64,000 nt of DNA from Cristatella mucedo (lineage: Eukaryota > Bryozoa > Phylactolaemata > Cristatellidae): positions 2,980,501-3,044,500 of the forward strand of contig WPIO01000052.1 in assembly GCA_009760855.2 (NCBI GenBank), in the 5' to 3' direction. The notes below the pieces were generated by a model. It searched no databases and had not been told where the DNA came from. It saw nothing but the letters and a program-made list of their open reading frames with translations. Shown one piece after another: positions 1-37,531 of the stretch; the stretch's first letter is position 1; the number at the start of each line of letters is the position of its first letter. A program made the translations under genes and the position numbers.

Positions 1-26790
<26,790 letters not shown>

Positions 26791-27694
26791 GTTTTTCGCT
26801 TGTTCTCACCAAACTAGCGAAGGTAGTACCATAAATGGCCTACAGATATGTCGCGACAGAGCACGCCGCCATTTGACTGGCCGCCGGTAACCAAAGTTCT
26901 TTCGTTCGGAAGGTAATAAGGAGCTGGCCCGAAATGACTTCCGCCTTCGCCGCTGCTGCACTCGCTGTGATCTTTTGTGAGGTGCATAGCATATTAAAGC
27001 ACAACCATACCCCCGCGCGGTTATAACGCTTGAAACCAATCTGGCTGCTATAGCAATAGAACTTGCTGGTTTTTTTAGCCACGGTCTCCATTCGACGTCT
27101 CGCTGACTCTTGGTGAGGGGCTTTTGACTTTCCGACGGGTGGGCGCCGAGTGTGGGCGCTCGGGCTGAAGACTTCAGATAGATTGGTATTACCGGGTACT
27201 TACACCATCTACACTTACTAGCTGCGGCACATAAGTTTCACTTAGGTCCTCGTGACTCAGCTGCGACGGGAACCTGTGCGGCCAACCTTGCACTTATGCT
27301 GTCCGAATTCGGACGAGAAAATAAGAGTGAGACATTGGTATTTCGCCCTAATAGAACTGAATCTCTTTGTAAGCACTTGAAATATATCGCAACAGTATAT
27401 GCGCCCGATAGAGGTAACCCTGGTTACCGTGGTACCCCTGGTGCTTGCGGACGGCGATAACTACCTGAATATTGGTCCAAATTACATGCGAATAGGCTAA
27501 AAGAAAATGTCGGGCTCGTCGAGTTATATTCGTCAGCAGAAAGATGATGATTTCGAAAACGATGATTTTTGTTGCGCAAGTGCTCAGTGGCTGATCCAGG
27601 GCAAGGATCCAGGGCTCGATCACGAAAATTGAGCCTATTGTTTCGAGAAATGGCTCAAGATTGGTGGCTGATTTGGGACAACCACTGGTGCCTT
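26791..27694. other. SYMPK 5' flank and probable promoter region
   Basis: A 900 bp stretch upstream of the SYMPK start. The first 350 bp are more GC-rich than the surroundings, as is common for housekeeping promoters, and I see no clear TATA box. A short minus-strand LINE tail remnant lies at about 27345-27400. Confidence 0.5.
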
Positions 27695-28069
27695 CTACGG
27701 GCAGCCCGCAGAGCGTTTCTGCACGTCCGGAGCAGCCTTCCGCGCTAATTCTCTTTTTCCGCCACGATTCTGCGCCATATCGGATGCCGCCGCCAACGGC
27801 GCGCCAATGTTGTCAGGATCTTCGTCCTCACTATCAGCGATACTACCCAGGCGAGCACTGGCGCCGCGATTCCGGACCTGCTGCAAAATCTTTTCAGACC
27901 AGATGGTGGCAATGAAGCTCTCTGGAAATTTTTCCAAGAACTTGCACACCGGTTCCATTGCGTTGTTAAGAACATTATTGCTAACATCTTTTGTACCATC
28001 ATTACAGCCAACCATAGCGTTTTCATCGAGCTCTTGTGCACTCAGTTCTTCAGATTGCTTCGCCATCAT
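27695..28069 (-). CDS. Hypothetical 124-residue ORF upstream of SYMPK
   Basis: An uninterrupted minus-strand frame starting MMAKQSEELSAQELDENAMV and ending at a TAG. It contains an amphipathic stretch (EPVCKFLEKFPESFIATIW), an acidic run DSEDEDPD and a basic C-terminal part (GGKRELARKAAPDVQKR). Composition looks protein-like and it is not part of a repeat I recognise, but I know no family for it. It may be a single-exon gene, a first exon or chance. A DNA-to-protein search or transcript data would decide. Confidence 0.35.
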   Translation of the reverse strand: MMAKQSEELSAQELDENAMVGCNDGTKDVSNNVLNNAMEPVCKFLEKFPESFIATIWSEKILQQVRNRGASARLGSIADSEDEDPDNIGAPLAAASDMAQNRGGKRELARKAAPDVQKRSAGCP

Positions 28070-28254
28070 TCTGACGGTGCTGCTCCTGAATCAGGTCAAC
28101 GGTGTTTTCGACTTCGAAGCGCTATATTTTTGAGAACAGCTATCCGTAAAGTAAATAATTAATTGCGATTCTACTTGCGAAAATTCGGTATCCCTGGTTA
28201 CCGCCATCGGGCTCGAATGCTGCAAGCACGTCGGTTGCTTAGCGATAGCACGCG

Positions 28255-28790
28255 TCGGCACCCGTAAGCACACAAAGGACAATTCACTCAGACCCAGCAA
28301 ATGCTGTAAGGAGCAGAGCAGGAACGTTTGTAACGTCTGTTTAATGTTGTTCAGCAAGCAACTTCAAGAGTTTTGTCACTCGACTTTAGATCTTTTCACG
28401 GGCTTGTTTCTACCTCGCTATCCGGACTACATCCCAATCAGACGAGGCATCGTGCCAACCACTCTTTTTACTCGAGCCGTTTAGCTGTGCCTGTGACCCC
28501 CACCTTTCGTTCGTTAGCAGCATATGCCTGAACCTCACTCCGCACTGACGTCATAATATCCCCTCTGACTTGGGAGTGAGTGCGGGTTCGTGAGAAGTGG
28601 TGTATTGTGGCGATTTTGATGTCCCCGACAGACAGACTGCAGAAACTGTGCACCAGCTTGTCTCAGCCTCTTATTGCACAAGCTCGAAAGATCTGGGAGA
28701 GGCCAAAAAAGACCAAGCAGAGCGATGCGAGTAGAGGAAGAGCAGTGAATTCGTCTCAACGGGAGAAGCTGCATAGGTAGGATATTGTGT
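28255..28790. mobile_element. Mosaic of short LINE fragments in both orientations
   Basis: A minus-oriented tail piece lies near 28260-28330 (CGTAAGCACACAAAGGAC), a plus piece near 28345-28500, and a minus RT piece at 28570-28780 that translates to CRGHQNRHNTPLLTNPHSLP. All are heavily decayed. Confidence 0.6.
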
Positions 28791-28924
28791 CAAGGTGAAA
28801 AGAATCTACTTACTAGAGTGGCTGTTGAATTCTCACCGTCGGAAATTATGCGTGATTTCCCCGAGAGGTTAAAATTGCAGCGTCAGTAACTAGGAAGTCA
28901 CCATGCTGCTGTCACGTTCGTAAT

Positions 28925-30150
28925 TCAACCGCTTGATCCCTCCCAGCCTTTGAGCACCTCGAATTCTCTCAACTCCCCTGCTGCATGCATTGATGACATC
29001 CGCACATTGATGGCAGTAAATTTTCATAAATTAAATGATGATAAAACTAACCTACTGGTTATGGGCAAACGAAATGTGATTCAGAAATTGGAAAGGCTCA
29101 CGCTCAAAATCGGCTCTGCCAGCATATCTCCAGTTGAATCAGCATGAATTTTAGGTGTCATGTTCCAAAGTGACCTTTCGTTAGACAACCACATTAGCTC
29201 CACAATCAAGTCTGCCTCCTTTCAGCTACATAACATTGCTAAAATTTGGGCTTGTTTAGATAAGGATACCACATCTAAGTTAGTTGGCCCATGCATTTGT
29301 GACATCCCGTCTTGACTTCTGCAACTCACTGCTTGCTGGCCTACCGGCATGTGCAATCAGGCGCGTATAGCTGGTGCAAAACTCTGCAACTAGGCTTGTC
29401 TGTCGTGAGCATCGCAGTTGCCACATTACACCACTTCTCGCCGACCTGCACTGGCTCCCAGTCAAGCAACGGATCGATTTCATGGTTTTGTCACTCACTT
29501 TTAGGCCACTTACTTATTTGGCTGCCGCGCTGGTTTGGTCTAGCGGTTAAGGTGCTCGCCCCGACCAAGGTCTGACTGAGGTCGTGGGCTCGAGCCCTGA
29601 GGCATATGTGAAGCGCCTGAATAGAGATTAAGTTCTCTTGGGGCGCTATATAAATGAATTATATATATTATATTTGACTCCAGCCTACCTCTCAGATCTA
29701 CTCCCCCACCAGGCCAAGCATCTTACCACCCGCTTTCCGGAATCTAACAGTTAACCAATACCTCGTACAAACCTCAAACCCTTTTGAGACTGTGCATCTA
29801 GTGCGTATGATCCCAAAGCCTGGAACTCACTCCCGGCTTGCGTCACGACATCACTTGACTTCATCACATTTAAGAAGAACTTAAAAACGCGCCTATTTAT
29901 GACAGCATTTTGTGGGTCCCCGTGATTCGTCCTTGATGTGTTAATGCGTGCTGACACTGTGCATGCTGCCACTAACCACACTTGCGTGCTGACCCTGTGC
30001 ATGTCGCCCCAAACAATGTTATTCATGTTGTTTATCAAGCATGATATTACTCACCATTCAATCGCGTTTTCCTTTGAAGCAAATGTAAAGCGCCTAGAAA
30101 GAGATTGAGTTCTCTGTGGGCGCTTTATCAAGTGCATTATTATTATTATG
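28925..30150 (+). mobile_element. LINE family A, RT C-terminal half and tail, with nested SINE
   Basis: Begins at the PSQPLSTSNSLNSPAACIDD region downstream of the YADD box, passes through the domain equivalent to HAFVTSRLDFCNSLL, is split by SINE-1 at 29524-29671, then resumes to the hairpin AAAGCGCCTAGAAAGAGATT and ATTATTATTATG. Several stops and frameshifts. Confidence 0.92.
29524..29671 (+). mobile_element. SINE-1, best-preserved copy
   Basis: The tRNA-like head GGTTTGGTCTAGCGGTTAAG with box B GTGGGCTCGAGCCC is followed directly by AAGCGCCTGAATAGAGATTA, AGTTCTCTTGGGGCGCTATA and an AT-rich end. The flanking 8-base repeats ATTTGGCT (29516-29523) and ATTTGACT (29672-29679) differ by one base and look like a target-site duplication, because the host LINE is continuous if the SINE and one repeat are removed. 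Confidence 0.93.
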
Positions 30151-31205
30151 TTTCTATTGATTAAACTCCGCAAAGCAGCGAGTATCCGTTGGTCGTTTAT
30201 CCGGAGAGTTAATAGCAGGTCATGCAACTTGAAGGAAGCTTTTGGTGCCACATGGTTGCGAACGCGCTGTAGCAGCATCCTATTGAAATGCTTAGGCCAC
30301 AAACACAATGCTTCTAGCAGTGCAAGTCAAGTCTGCAGACGCTTGAATAATAACAACACGTCTAGCGAGTCGCTTAGGCTGTTCCGATACACGCCGTTAT
30401 GCTGCCGGTAGGTGAGCTTGACAGAAATAAAGAGCGCCTCAACATACTGAGACCGTGTTGCTAACTTGAACTATTTCATAGTCACAGAATCTAATTCATA
30501 GCCACCGAAAGGCACGACTGTAGAGCACCAGTAATTGTGTACGCTTTGGCTTGAGGCCACAGTGTACAACCGACAGAATATTGCATATAATATACAGTTC
30601 TCTTTGATTGTAATTCCAGAAATTAGTCATCTCCTTGGCTGTCCTAATCTGGCTAATATTGTATTCCAATTCCAACATCTTTATTAAATTATGCACATTC
30701 CAAGCAGCAAAGAAAAGTTAAGAATTATGGCTGAATTGTGGGGTATTTGTGGAAGTAATTACTCATCAAGTACTGCAGCAGGAAGAGAACTATAACAATG
30801 AAAATCCTGTGTTGGCAGCGAGCGACAATTTTAGCACGGTTGAAAGTTAGCCCGGTAGTTTGGTGGTCAATTTATTCCTAATATTCTAGATTTGGTTTGT
30901 CGAATGCCTATTGTATTAGCCAGTTTATTAGTTTATTGAATTCCTCCGAGAGGCTCTATCTCCGTTGAGCTTTAGGAAATTAATAGATATAAATGCGTGG
31001 CTGTTGACAAGTGTTACATCTCGTTCTGACCATGAGTTGATGCGGGACATTATCGAGGCCACCAAAACTGAATGACCTCTGTTCTTGTTTGGAAATTCTT
31101 CATCTGAAATTTAAAATCCGGTCCAACAACACGACCATATAGTTGAGGCCATCATGATATGAGAAAAACGGCAAAACTATCTATTTTGGTCCCAGTGCTT
31201 CCTTT
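30151..31205. other. Unassigned AT-rich intergenic segment
   Basis: No gene or repeat recognised. Only short random frames. Confidence 0.6.
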
Positions 31206-31209
31206 CCAG

Positions 31210-31285
31210 AATTTTGGAAGTGCCTAGAAAGAGATATAGTTATCATATGAAGATATTTAAATGTCTAATTATTATTATTATTATC
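31210..31285 (+). mobile_element. LINE 3' hairpin remnant
   Basis: GAAGTGCCTAGAAAGAGATA followed by a degenerate 3' arm and ATTATTATTATTATT. Severely 5'-truncated. Confidence 0.7.
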
Positions 31286-31294
31286 TTTCCCTGC

Positions 31295-32225
31295 CATTCA
31301 GCAAGTCAAACTCTCTCATTTTTCTTGCTGAATGCATCGCTGACGTTCACCCTAGGATGGAAGCAAACTTTATCAAATTTAATGACGATAAAGCCAAAGC
31401 GCTAGTTATGGAAAAAATCTAGTGTTACTCAACTTGGTAAACCTTACCCTCATAATGGGCTCGGTCAGCATATCTCCTGTAGCATCTACAAGCAATCTGG
31501 GTACCATTTTCAAAAGTAACCTTTTGCTATAAGGCCATATCAGCACACAGTCAAGTTGTTCTACTTTCAGCCACGTAACATTCCAAAAATTCCGGCCTAC
31601 TTAGACCAGGATACGGCAGCGAAGATGGTCCACTCATTCGTGACATGCAGTTTAGACTCCTGCAGTTGTATATTCGAATGTCTTTCTTCCTAAGCAATAA
31701 TATGCTTACATTGCAAGAAAAACTCTGCCGCAGTGCTTGCCTGTCGTGAAAGTCACTGCCTCATTACGCTGCTTCTTCTCATCCACCGACACTGCCTCTC
31801 CTTCAAACAGCTCATCGGCCTCAGGGTTTAGTTACTCATTAGTAATATGATCCTCTTGCTTTGGCCTAGCTATTCGAGCCACTTCCTCATCAGGAAAGTA
31901 GTTTTAGAGCATGCTCTTCTGACTCGAGTCGCTTAGCTCTAGTCATTTGCTTCTAGCCAAACTAAAATCCTATAGAGACCGTATCTTCAATTCGTTTAAG
32001 CATAATCCCAAAGCCTAGAACGCACTACCGACTGACTTGGGTATATCCCCTGATTCGACGACACGTAATAAGAAGCTAAAAACCCAGCTATTTCTCACAA
32101 CTATTTCTGGGCCACTAACTTACTGATATGCTCTCTTTCCAGCTTGTGTAAAGTGCCTAAGTATAAATTTAGTTTTCTTTAGGCGCTATGCAAATGTCAT
32201 ATTATTGTTGTCATTATCATCAGCC
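31295..32225 (+). mobile_element. LINE A-like RT C-terminal region, strongly decayed
   Basis: Pieces such as FIKFNDDKAKALVM and VHSFVTC plus the tail AAAGTGCCTAAGTATAAATT, TTAGGCGCTATGCAAATG show the same architecture as 38428-40054 at much lower identity. Confidence 0.82.
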
Positions 32226-32739
32226 TAACGTTAATATCGACAAAGTGAGATCATTCAGCCTTGTCACTTTCGTATAATGTATTCAATGTCTAATAAGCAA
32301 GACTACAGCTCGCAAGTGGCAGAAGCCCCAGCATTTCGAAGCTTTGGTGTGTAGACAGGGATATAGTCTGCAACCCTGGCTAGATCGGCGTTAAGCGAAG
32401 ACAGTCTAATGCAGCGTTCAAGCTGTGATTTATGCAGAGAATTATTGAAGTTTGCAGAAGAATAGTAAAGTTTTTTCTATGGTTCCTTGCACGGGCAGTC
32501 TTAAGGGCTAGCAGATGGAACTATTTTTGAGCTTATTTCATTAATAAGAGTATCAATGCTTTTTGCAAATTCCGTGTGCAGATAAAGATGTACTGCATCA
32601 CAGATTTTGAAATTTCTCATTCCCATTCCTTTTAAGCTTCATTGGTAGATAAATTTGATGCATCCTTGTTCACATGATGGAAGACGAGTGAATGAGATTT
32701 AAGAATGATCCGACGTGGTAAGTGGGTACACGTTAATAG

Positions 32740-33010
32740 GAATAATAATAATAGTACATTTGTATAATGCCCTCAGAGAACTCCATCTCTTCCTAGGCAC
32801 TTTACGTTTACTGCAGAAGAAGCAAGATCAAATGGTTAGTGGTAGAATGCGCCATGACAACGAGCATAACATAGTTAGAGGTGACATGCACAGGGTTATC
32901 ATGTAAATATTGCTAGTGGCAGCATGCATAGTGCCAGCAAGCACAAGCACACAAAGGACGATTCACACGGACCCAGTAAATGGCGTGATAAATTAGATAT
33001 GTTTTTAAGG
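32740..33010 (-). mobile_element. LINE family A 3' tail
   Basis: Starts AATAATAATAATAG, then the complement of the hairpin (CCCTCAGAGAACTCCATCTC) and the conserved tail (AAGCACACAAAGGACGATTC). Confidence 0.9.
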
Positions 33011-33789
33011 TGAGACATCCCGTGTGATCACGAGATTCGGAATATTGCCGCCATTATATATTGCATGCCAAACGTGCTTGACCAAACCAAAGTTTCCAGA
33101 CAGTCAGTATATGAGCAAGCCTGACTGCGACTCAGGTCATCGATGTGAATGCCTAAGGCTCCAGTAATCAATAATGGCCTAAAATAGCATACGTTAGTAA
33201 AACACCAAAAGCTCCTCAATGAACAAAGTTCGATAGCCAGCAGCGGTTTGATAGATCACAACTGTGAGAGGCGTTGTCTTCGATGGGGATAAGGTGGCAA
33301 CTAGTTTCTGGCAACTATTTAACAGTAACAGTAAAAAATCTCAACAACTTTAAATAGCTGTTTTTATAACTGTTTTTATGATTCTAATGTAAATGTTTAA
33401 ACAGAAAATACTACAGCTGAAGCTCCCAGGTTCATTAAGGATATGAATTATGTAACGAAAAAAAATGTATAAAAGAAATTGAATGTGTTAGTGATTTGTT
33501 ATAAGATTTTATCAAATTGGCCAAAGCTAAAATTAAAATGCAATTTTTGTAAAAAAGTAAGTAAGATATTAATTAAATTGATAGTGTGGCATCAACAAAT
33601 ACTGATGTTCTTTTCAGCCGTGTCTTCAGTTTGGTAATACGCTGCAAACGAAAGAATCAGATTACAGGAGAGCTAGAAGAGCAATGTGGACGATGCAATA
33701 AACTCGTCAAATTTTCTGGAAACTCAACGAAAACTTCTGACGTCATTTGAAAATACATGGAATTGATTTTGATAAACCTGCTGGAGGAT

Positions 33790-34010
33790 GTAAATTCGGT
33801 ACGCATTCGGTAGCCAAAAGACTTCATCTCATGCAATAAAGAGAAAATGGGAAGCATAGCAGAGTCAGGACAGCAGTTGAGGTAGTGAGTAGCATGGAAG
33901 TAGCAGCTCAGGATCGCTGAAAAGGATGGGCCATAGTCAAAGCAGGAGAGTAGTTGTCGTTGCGTAAGAATTGTGGAAGCGAGGTCCACAGACCAATTCG
34001 GAAGCGACTG
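33790..34010 (-). mobile_element. LINE family B 3' region fragment
   Basis: Matches the copy at 62535-62740: TTCGGTACGCATTCGGTAGC, then the complement of the SAILSCYFHATHYLNCCPDS coding segment. It is truncated just before the hAT remnant. Confidence 0.9.
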
Positions 34011-34164
34011 GCGTGAGCGCTTGGTGCCAGAAACGCTCTTTCGTGAGGTCACCTCTTGCTGTGCATAGGCGCGCACCGAATCGCATTTGGCAGTAGGCTA
34101 CGCAGCTTAGTAAAAGGCAGGTTACGCCTACTCCGCCGAGCCTTAGGCGTTACAGATATATTGT

Positions 34165-34172
34165 CTTCGTAC

Positions 34173-34203
<31 letters not shown>

Positions 34204-34205
34204 TC
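34165..34205. repeat. (CT)n tract
   Basis: About 40 bases of TCTC with one interruption, directly left of the hAT remnant. Confidence 0.85.
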
Positions 34206-34209
34206 CAAG

Positions 34210-35745
34210 CTCGTGAGCAATGAGAGAAAAAAAGCGCTTGCTGATTTCCTGGGACGAAAGAGTCTGAAGGAAACTGTTAATGATCTGGCTGCTAATACAA
34301 TATCGATGAGAGCTATCGTTAGAAGCAAGTATATACGACAATCAATCTCACGGGATGGAATCAAATTTTCAGCGAACGAAAGCGATGCGACGAAGCTGGG
34401 GCATGATGTTTAGGAAGGCACGAGAAACAAAACGATTGCCGACATCAAAGGAAAACTCGAGAGAGAAGTAAAGTTTAGCATGCCTATGGATAAATACACA
34501 GCAGTGAGAGGACTTCGATTCTTGTGAGTCAACATCCATAATAGCGGCGATAAAAATCAAGACGGTTCTTGTTCGCATATTTGGTTCGTGGACTGCTCTC
34601 GATATGATCGAATAAATGAAAAAGCATTGAGCATTTTTGGAATAGTAACGGAGAGGGATTTGGCGGGATCTGCTCAGGACGGTGCTGCAGTAAATAAGAA
34701 ATGCATTAGCCACATGGATGTCATCGGACAGTTCTGCCTAAACCACAGTCTGCACCTTGAGTATGTGACACATTGTACAAGAAGAGTACTGACATGGGCG
34801 ATTTAAACCTGGATAATGACGATATCGATGAAATGGACATTTTGAAGCAGGTACGGACTTTGAAGTGATCAGCGAAGATACATCAAAAAGAGACGTCGAT
34901 TACCACGATCTGCTCACGAAATCACGCAAGCTTGTCAAATTCTTCAAAAAATTCACTATTCGAAATTAAGTCTTTCAATCCAAAGTAAAGCTGAATTCGG
35001 ACGTGCGATTGAACTGCAATCTTGCATCAGCAGCATCTTGACGCGAAGACGCTAGTAAATACAGAAGTCGTCATCCGCGAGACGCTAACCAAATTCAAGG
35101 CACTGGAAATTACTGGGACATTGGATTTTGACGCTCAAAACTTTTCTGAATGTAATAGAACCTGTGAAACTTCCTGTTGAGAATTTAAGTCGGGAAGACG
35201 CGACTTTGATGAGTTCTGATGCAATTTTAGAATTCTTGTTCAGCGAGTTTTCAAACCTGAATTAGTATCAAGCTCATCAAAAATTTGATGTGTCGCATTG
35301 AAGAGTGATTGAAAAAGGATGTCGTGAACCTCTTGCACATTCTCAAAGATCCATCTGTCACCCCGTCAAAAACACCGCTAAATTTTGCGGGAAATCTAGA
35401 GTTTCGTCTATTTGGAGTCGACGCTGTAGAAGGTGTCGAACAGTCGTCAAATGGTGCTGAAGGTCTGAACTTTTCTTTTCAAGAAAATTGAATTTATTGC
35501 TTCAAAAAGATGGATTGTCAGTTTCAGTCGGAGGACAAGACAGTCTCGAATGGCTGAAGTCCGAAATCAGGCTCTTCAGGAACTCTGGCCAACGAACAGA
35601 AAATCTCTAGAAATTATGTAACACTACCGGATTCCTTACGAGGTGGAAAAGGATAACCCTCAGACGAAGATTTCAGTTTGCAATCAGTAAACAAGTTTCG
35701 CCGGATGTAAGCTTTGTGCTATCTGTCGTTTTCCTCTTCAGGTTC
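34210..35745 (+). pseudogene. Decayed hAT-superfamily transposase
   Basis: Pieces of a DNA-transposon transposase appear in order across shifting frames: KSLKETVNDLAANTISMRAI and KYIRQSIS (34250-34345), FSMPMDKYTAVRGLRFL (about 34470-34520), AQDGAAVNKK with QFCLNHSLHLEYVTH (34675-34770), DYHDLLTKSRKLVKFFKKFT (34890-34960), LSREDATLMSSDAILEFLFS (35185-35245), KKDVVNLLHILKDPSVTPSK (35310-35370), and a final ALCYLSF. The order and motifs match hAT transposases of the type described in invertebrates. At least four frameshifts and several stops rule out activity. I did not identify terminal inverted repeats or an 8-base duplication. Confidence 0.85.
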
Positions 35746-36439
35746 AACAGGTTTCTTCTTGGAATTGTACGGGGTACGGCTGCCCTTCTTGTTTGTTCTT
35801 TGCTCCCATCGCCGACTCACATTCATTATTCCGTTGGGGAGTGAGTACTGGCTGCATTTTCGCCTTTGCATAGCCGCCCTAGGTGGCTGGCTGTTTTCTG
35901 GCTTTTCGAGAACGCTCCACACAGAAAAAATAATACTGTTTACTGGGAGCTATGCTGCCAGTGCTGAAAAATGCATGTTAGCAACGCTGCATAACGAGAG
36001 GCATTTAACTTCTGTGACCCTCTGTTTTCTTAGTCATTCTGCCACGGTCTTGGTTAACAAATCTGTGAGTCTGTGCGAAGTTCGACCCATCGGAAAGGAT
36101 AGTGAACCACGCCGTGTTTGGCAAGCATCCCGACAGGGGGCCAAGGATGGCAGTCCCTGGCACGCCCTGCACTCGCTGAGGGACACCAGGTGGCAGCAGC
36201 CGAGTAGCACCCACAGATAGCCAAACGTAAGCATAGATAACTTTTAAGGAAGTTAAATTTTTCCTTCGATGATCAACTGCAACCGTCACTTACCGAACTA
36301 TTTCGCTGCGGGCTGATTGGGGTGGCCACGTGGCCACTTCTAAGGTTCTTCGCAGGCTCATTACGGTCAGCTTTCCCTTCACGCTGCCGATGAATTTGTT
36401 ACTAGCCAGTGCATCGGTCTTACTAAGTTCGGCGGCCAG
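35746..36439. other. Unassigned segment right of the hAT remnant
   Basis: Carries a 168-codon plus frame and, on the other strand, a short frame with a hydrophobic N-terminus (36034-36234). Neither has recognised similarity. Confidence 0.5.
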
Positions 36440-36620
36440 GAGCATTTTCATATTTGCCTAAGCATGCTGGCCTAAGCATCATCAATTACTTGCTTTTGCA
36501 CCCTTGATACCGTGGATGTTACTGACCCTCTGCTGTTGATTCTCTTGCACCAAGTTGCCAAGCGTCCGGATAGAGATCACGTTCTCTTGGGGCACTTTAC
36601 AAACAACGAATTATCATCAT
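36440..36620 (+). mobile_element. LINE-derived 3' tail, group D
   Basis: Contains CCTAAGCATGCTGGCCTAAG, GATACCGTGGATGTTACTGA and CAAGCGTCCGGATAGAGATC with GTTCTCTTGGGGCACTTTAC, as in the copies near 12780 and 16000. Confidence 0.8.
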
Positions 36621-37270
36621 AGTCCCGAGAAGATGATTCGCTCAGGGACTCCACAAAGGAGGCAAGGCCGTACGGCAAGGTGGGGGAGATAGGTAAACAG
36701 TGGAAATAGCAGACCGACAGACAGAGATCCTGGCCGTGTGAAGATAAAGTAAGTTTTACGACTGGATCCTGCATGTGAGCTAAGCTCACAACAATAACAG
36801 TGTCTGCATGAATGAGTGCATAAAGAACAATTCACGCTGACGAAGCAACCACTATAAGGAGCAGGGGGGCCTTTAGCTTAGACGTTGCCGTAAGGTGGCA
36901 AATTCCACGAGGATTTCCACAAATCTGATGGCGATGGCCACGTGCAGGAGAATCGCACCGATATCGCCACGGCAACTTCATTTCTTCCATTTTCTAACTC
37001 GAACTCGAGTGCCTCAACAAGATGATCGGCCGACGTTCGGCCACGGGTGGGTGGTGCCTCGGCGGATAGCTCGAGCGCTGTGCCAGGACTCCAGGTCGTA
37101 CTGTGCCAGGGCCGCGCAGCTGCTGCCAAGCGGCTGCCGCTGAGACCCGCCACCCGATAGAGCAGCAAAGAGCCGGCGCAGCAGCAGAAAGGGCAGTGAG
37201 GTCAGCCGCCGTACGCGCCGACATCGCACACAGCGACTGAAAGTGTGGCCTTCGAAGGGCGGGTGGCAGC

Positions 37271-37274
<4 letters not shown>
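36621..37274. other. GC-rich block 3' of COP1
   Basis: Positions 36880-37260 are strikingly GC-rich and produce overlapping frames on both strands with no recognised protein. It may belong to the COP1 3' untranslated region. I found no AATAAA on the minus strand that would fix the gene end. Confidence 0.5.
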
Positions 37275-37329
<55 letters not shown>

Positions 37330-37530
37330 GAGAGAGGGGGGAGAGAGAGGAGAGTCAGAGAAAGAGAGAGGGGAGAGTGAGAGAGAAAGGGGAGAGAGAG
37401 TCAGAGAAAGAGAGAGGGAGGAGAGAGAGAGGAGAGAGAGGGGGAGAGGGAGAGAGAGGGAGAGAGAGAGTTAGAGAGAGTGGGAGAGCAATAGAGGGGA
37501 GAGGGGGTGAGAGAAGGAGAGAGGGAGGGA
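37275..37530. repeat. Purine (GA)-rich tract, about 255 bp
   Basis: Nearly pure G/A on the plus strand, first (GA)n and then imperfect GAGA/GGAG repeats. In the COP1 transcript it is a pyrimidine tract beginning one base after the stop codon. Confidence 0.97.
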
Positions 37531-37531
37531 G

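Noticed and set aside
29524-29600. A true tRNA gene at the head of SINE-1
   Set aside because: The unit continues into a LINE-like tail, is flanked by a short duplication, and recurs in the window.
35714-36220. A 168-codon plus frame as a gene
   Set aside because: It begins in the decayed hAT end and has no recognisable domain. Likely chance.
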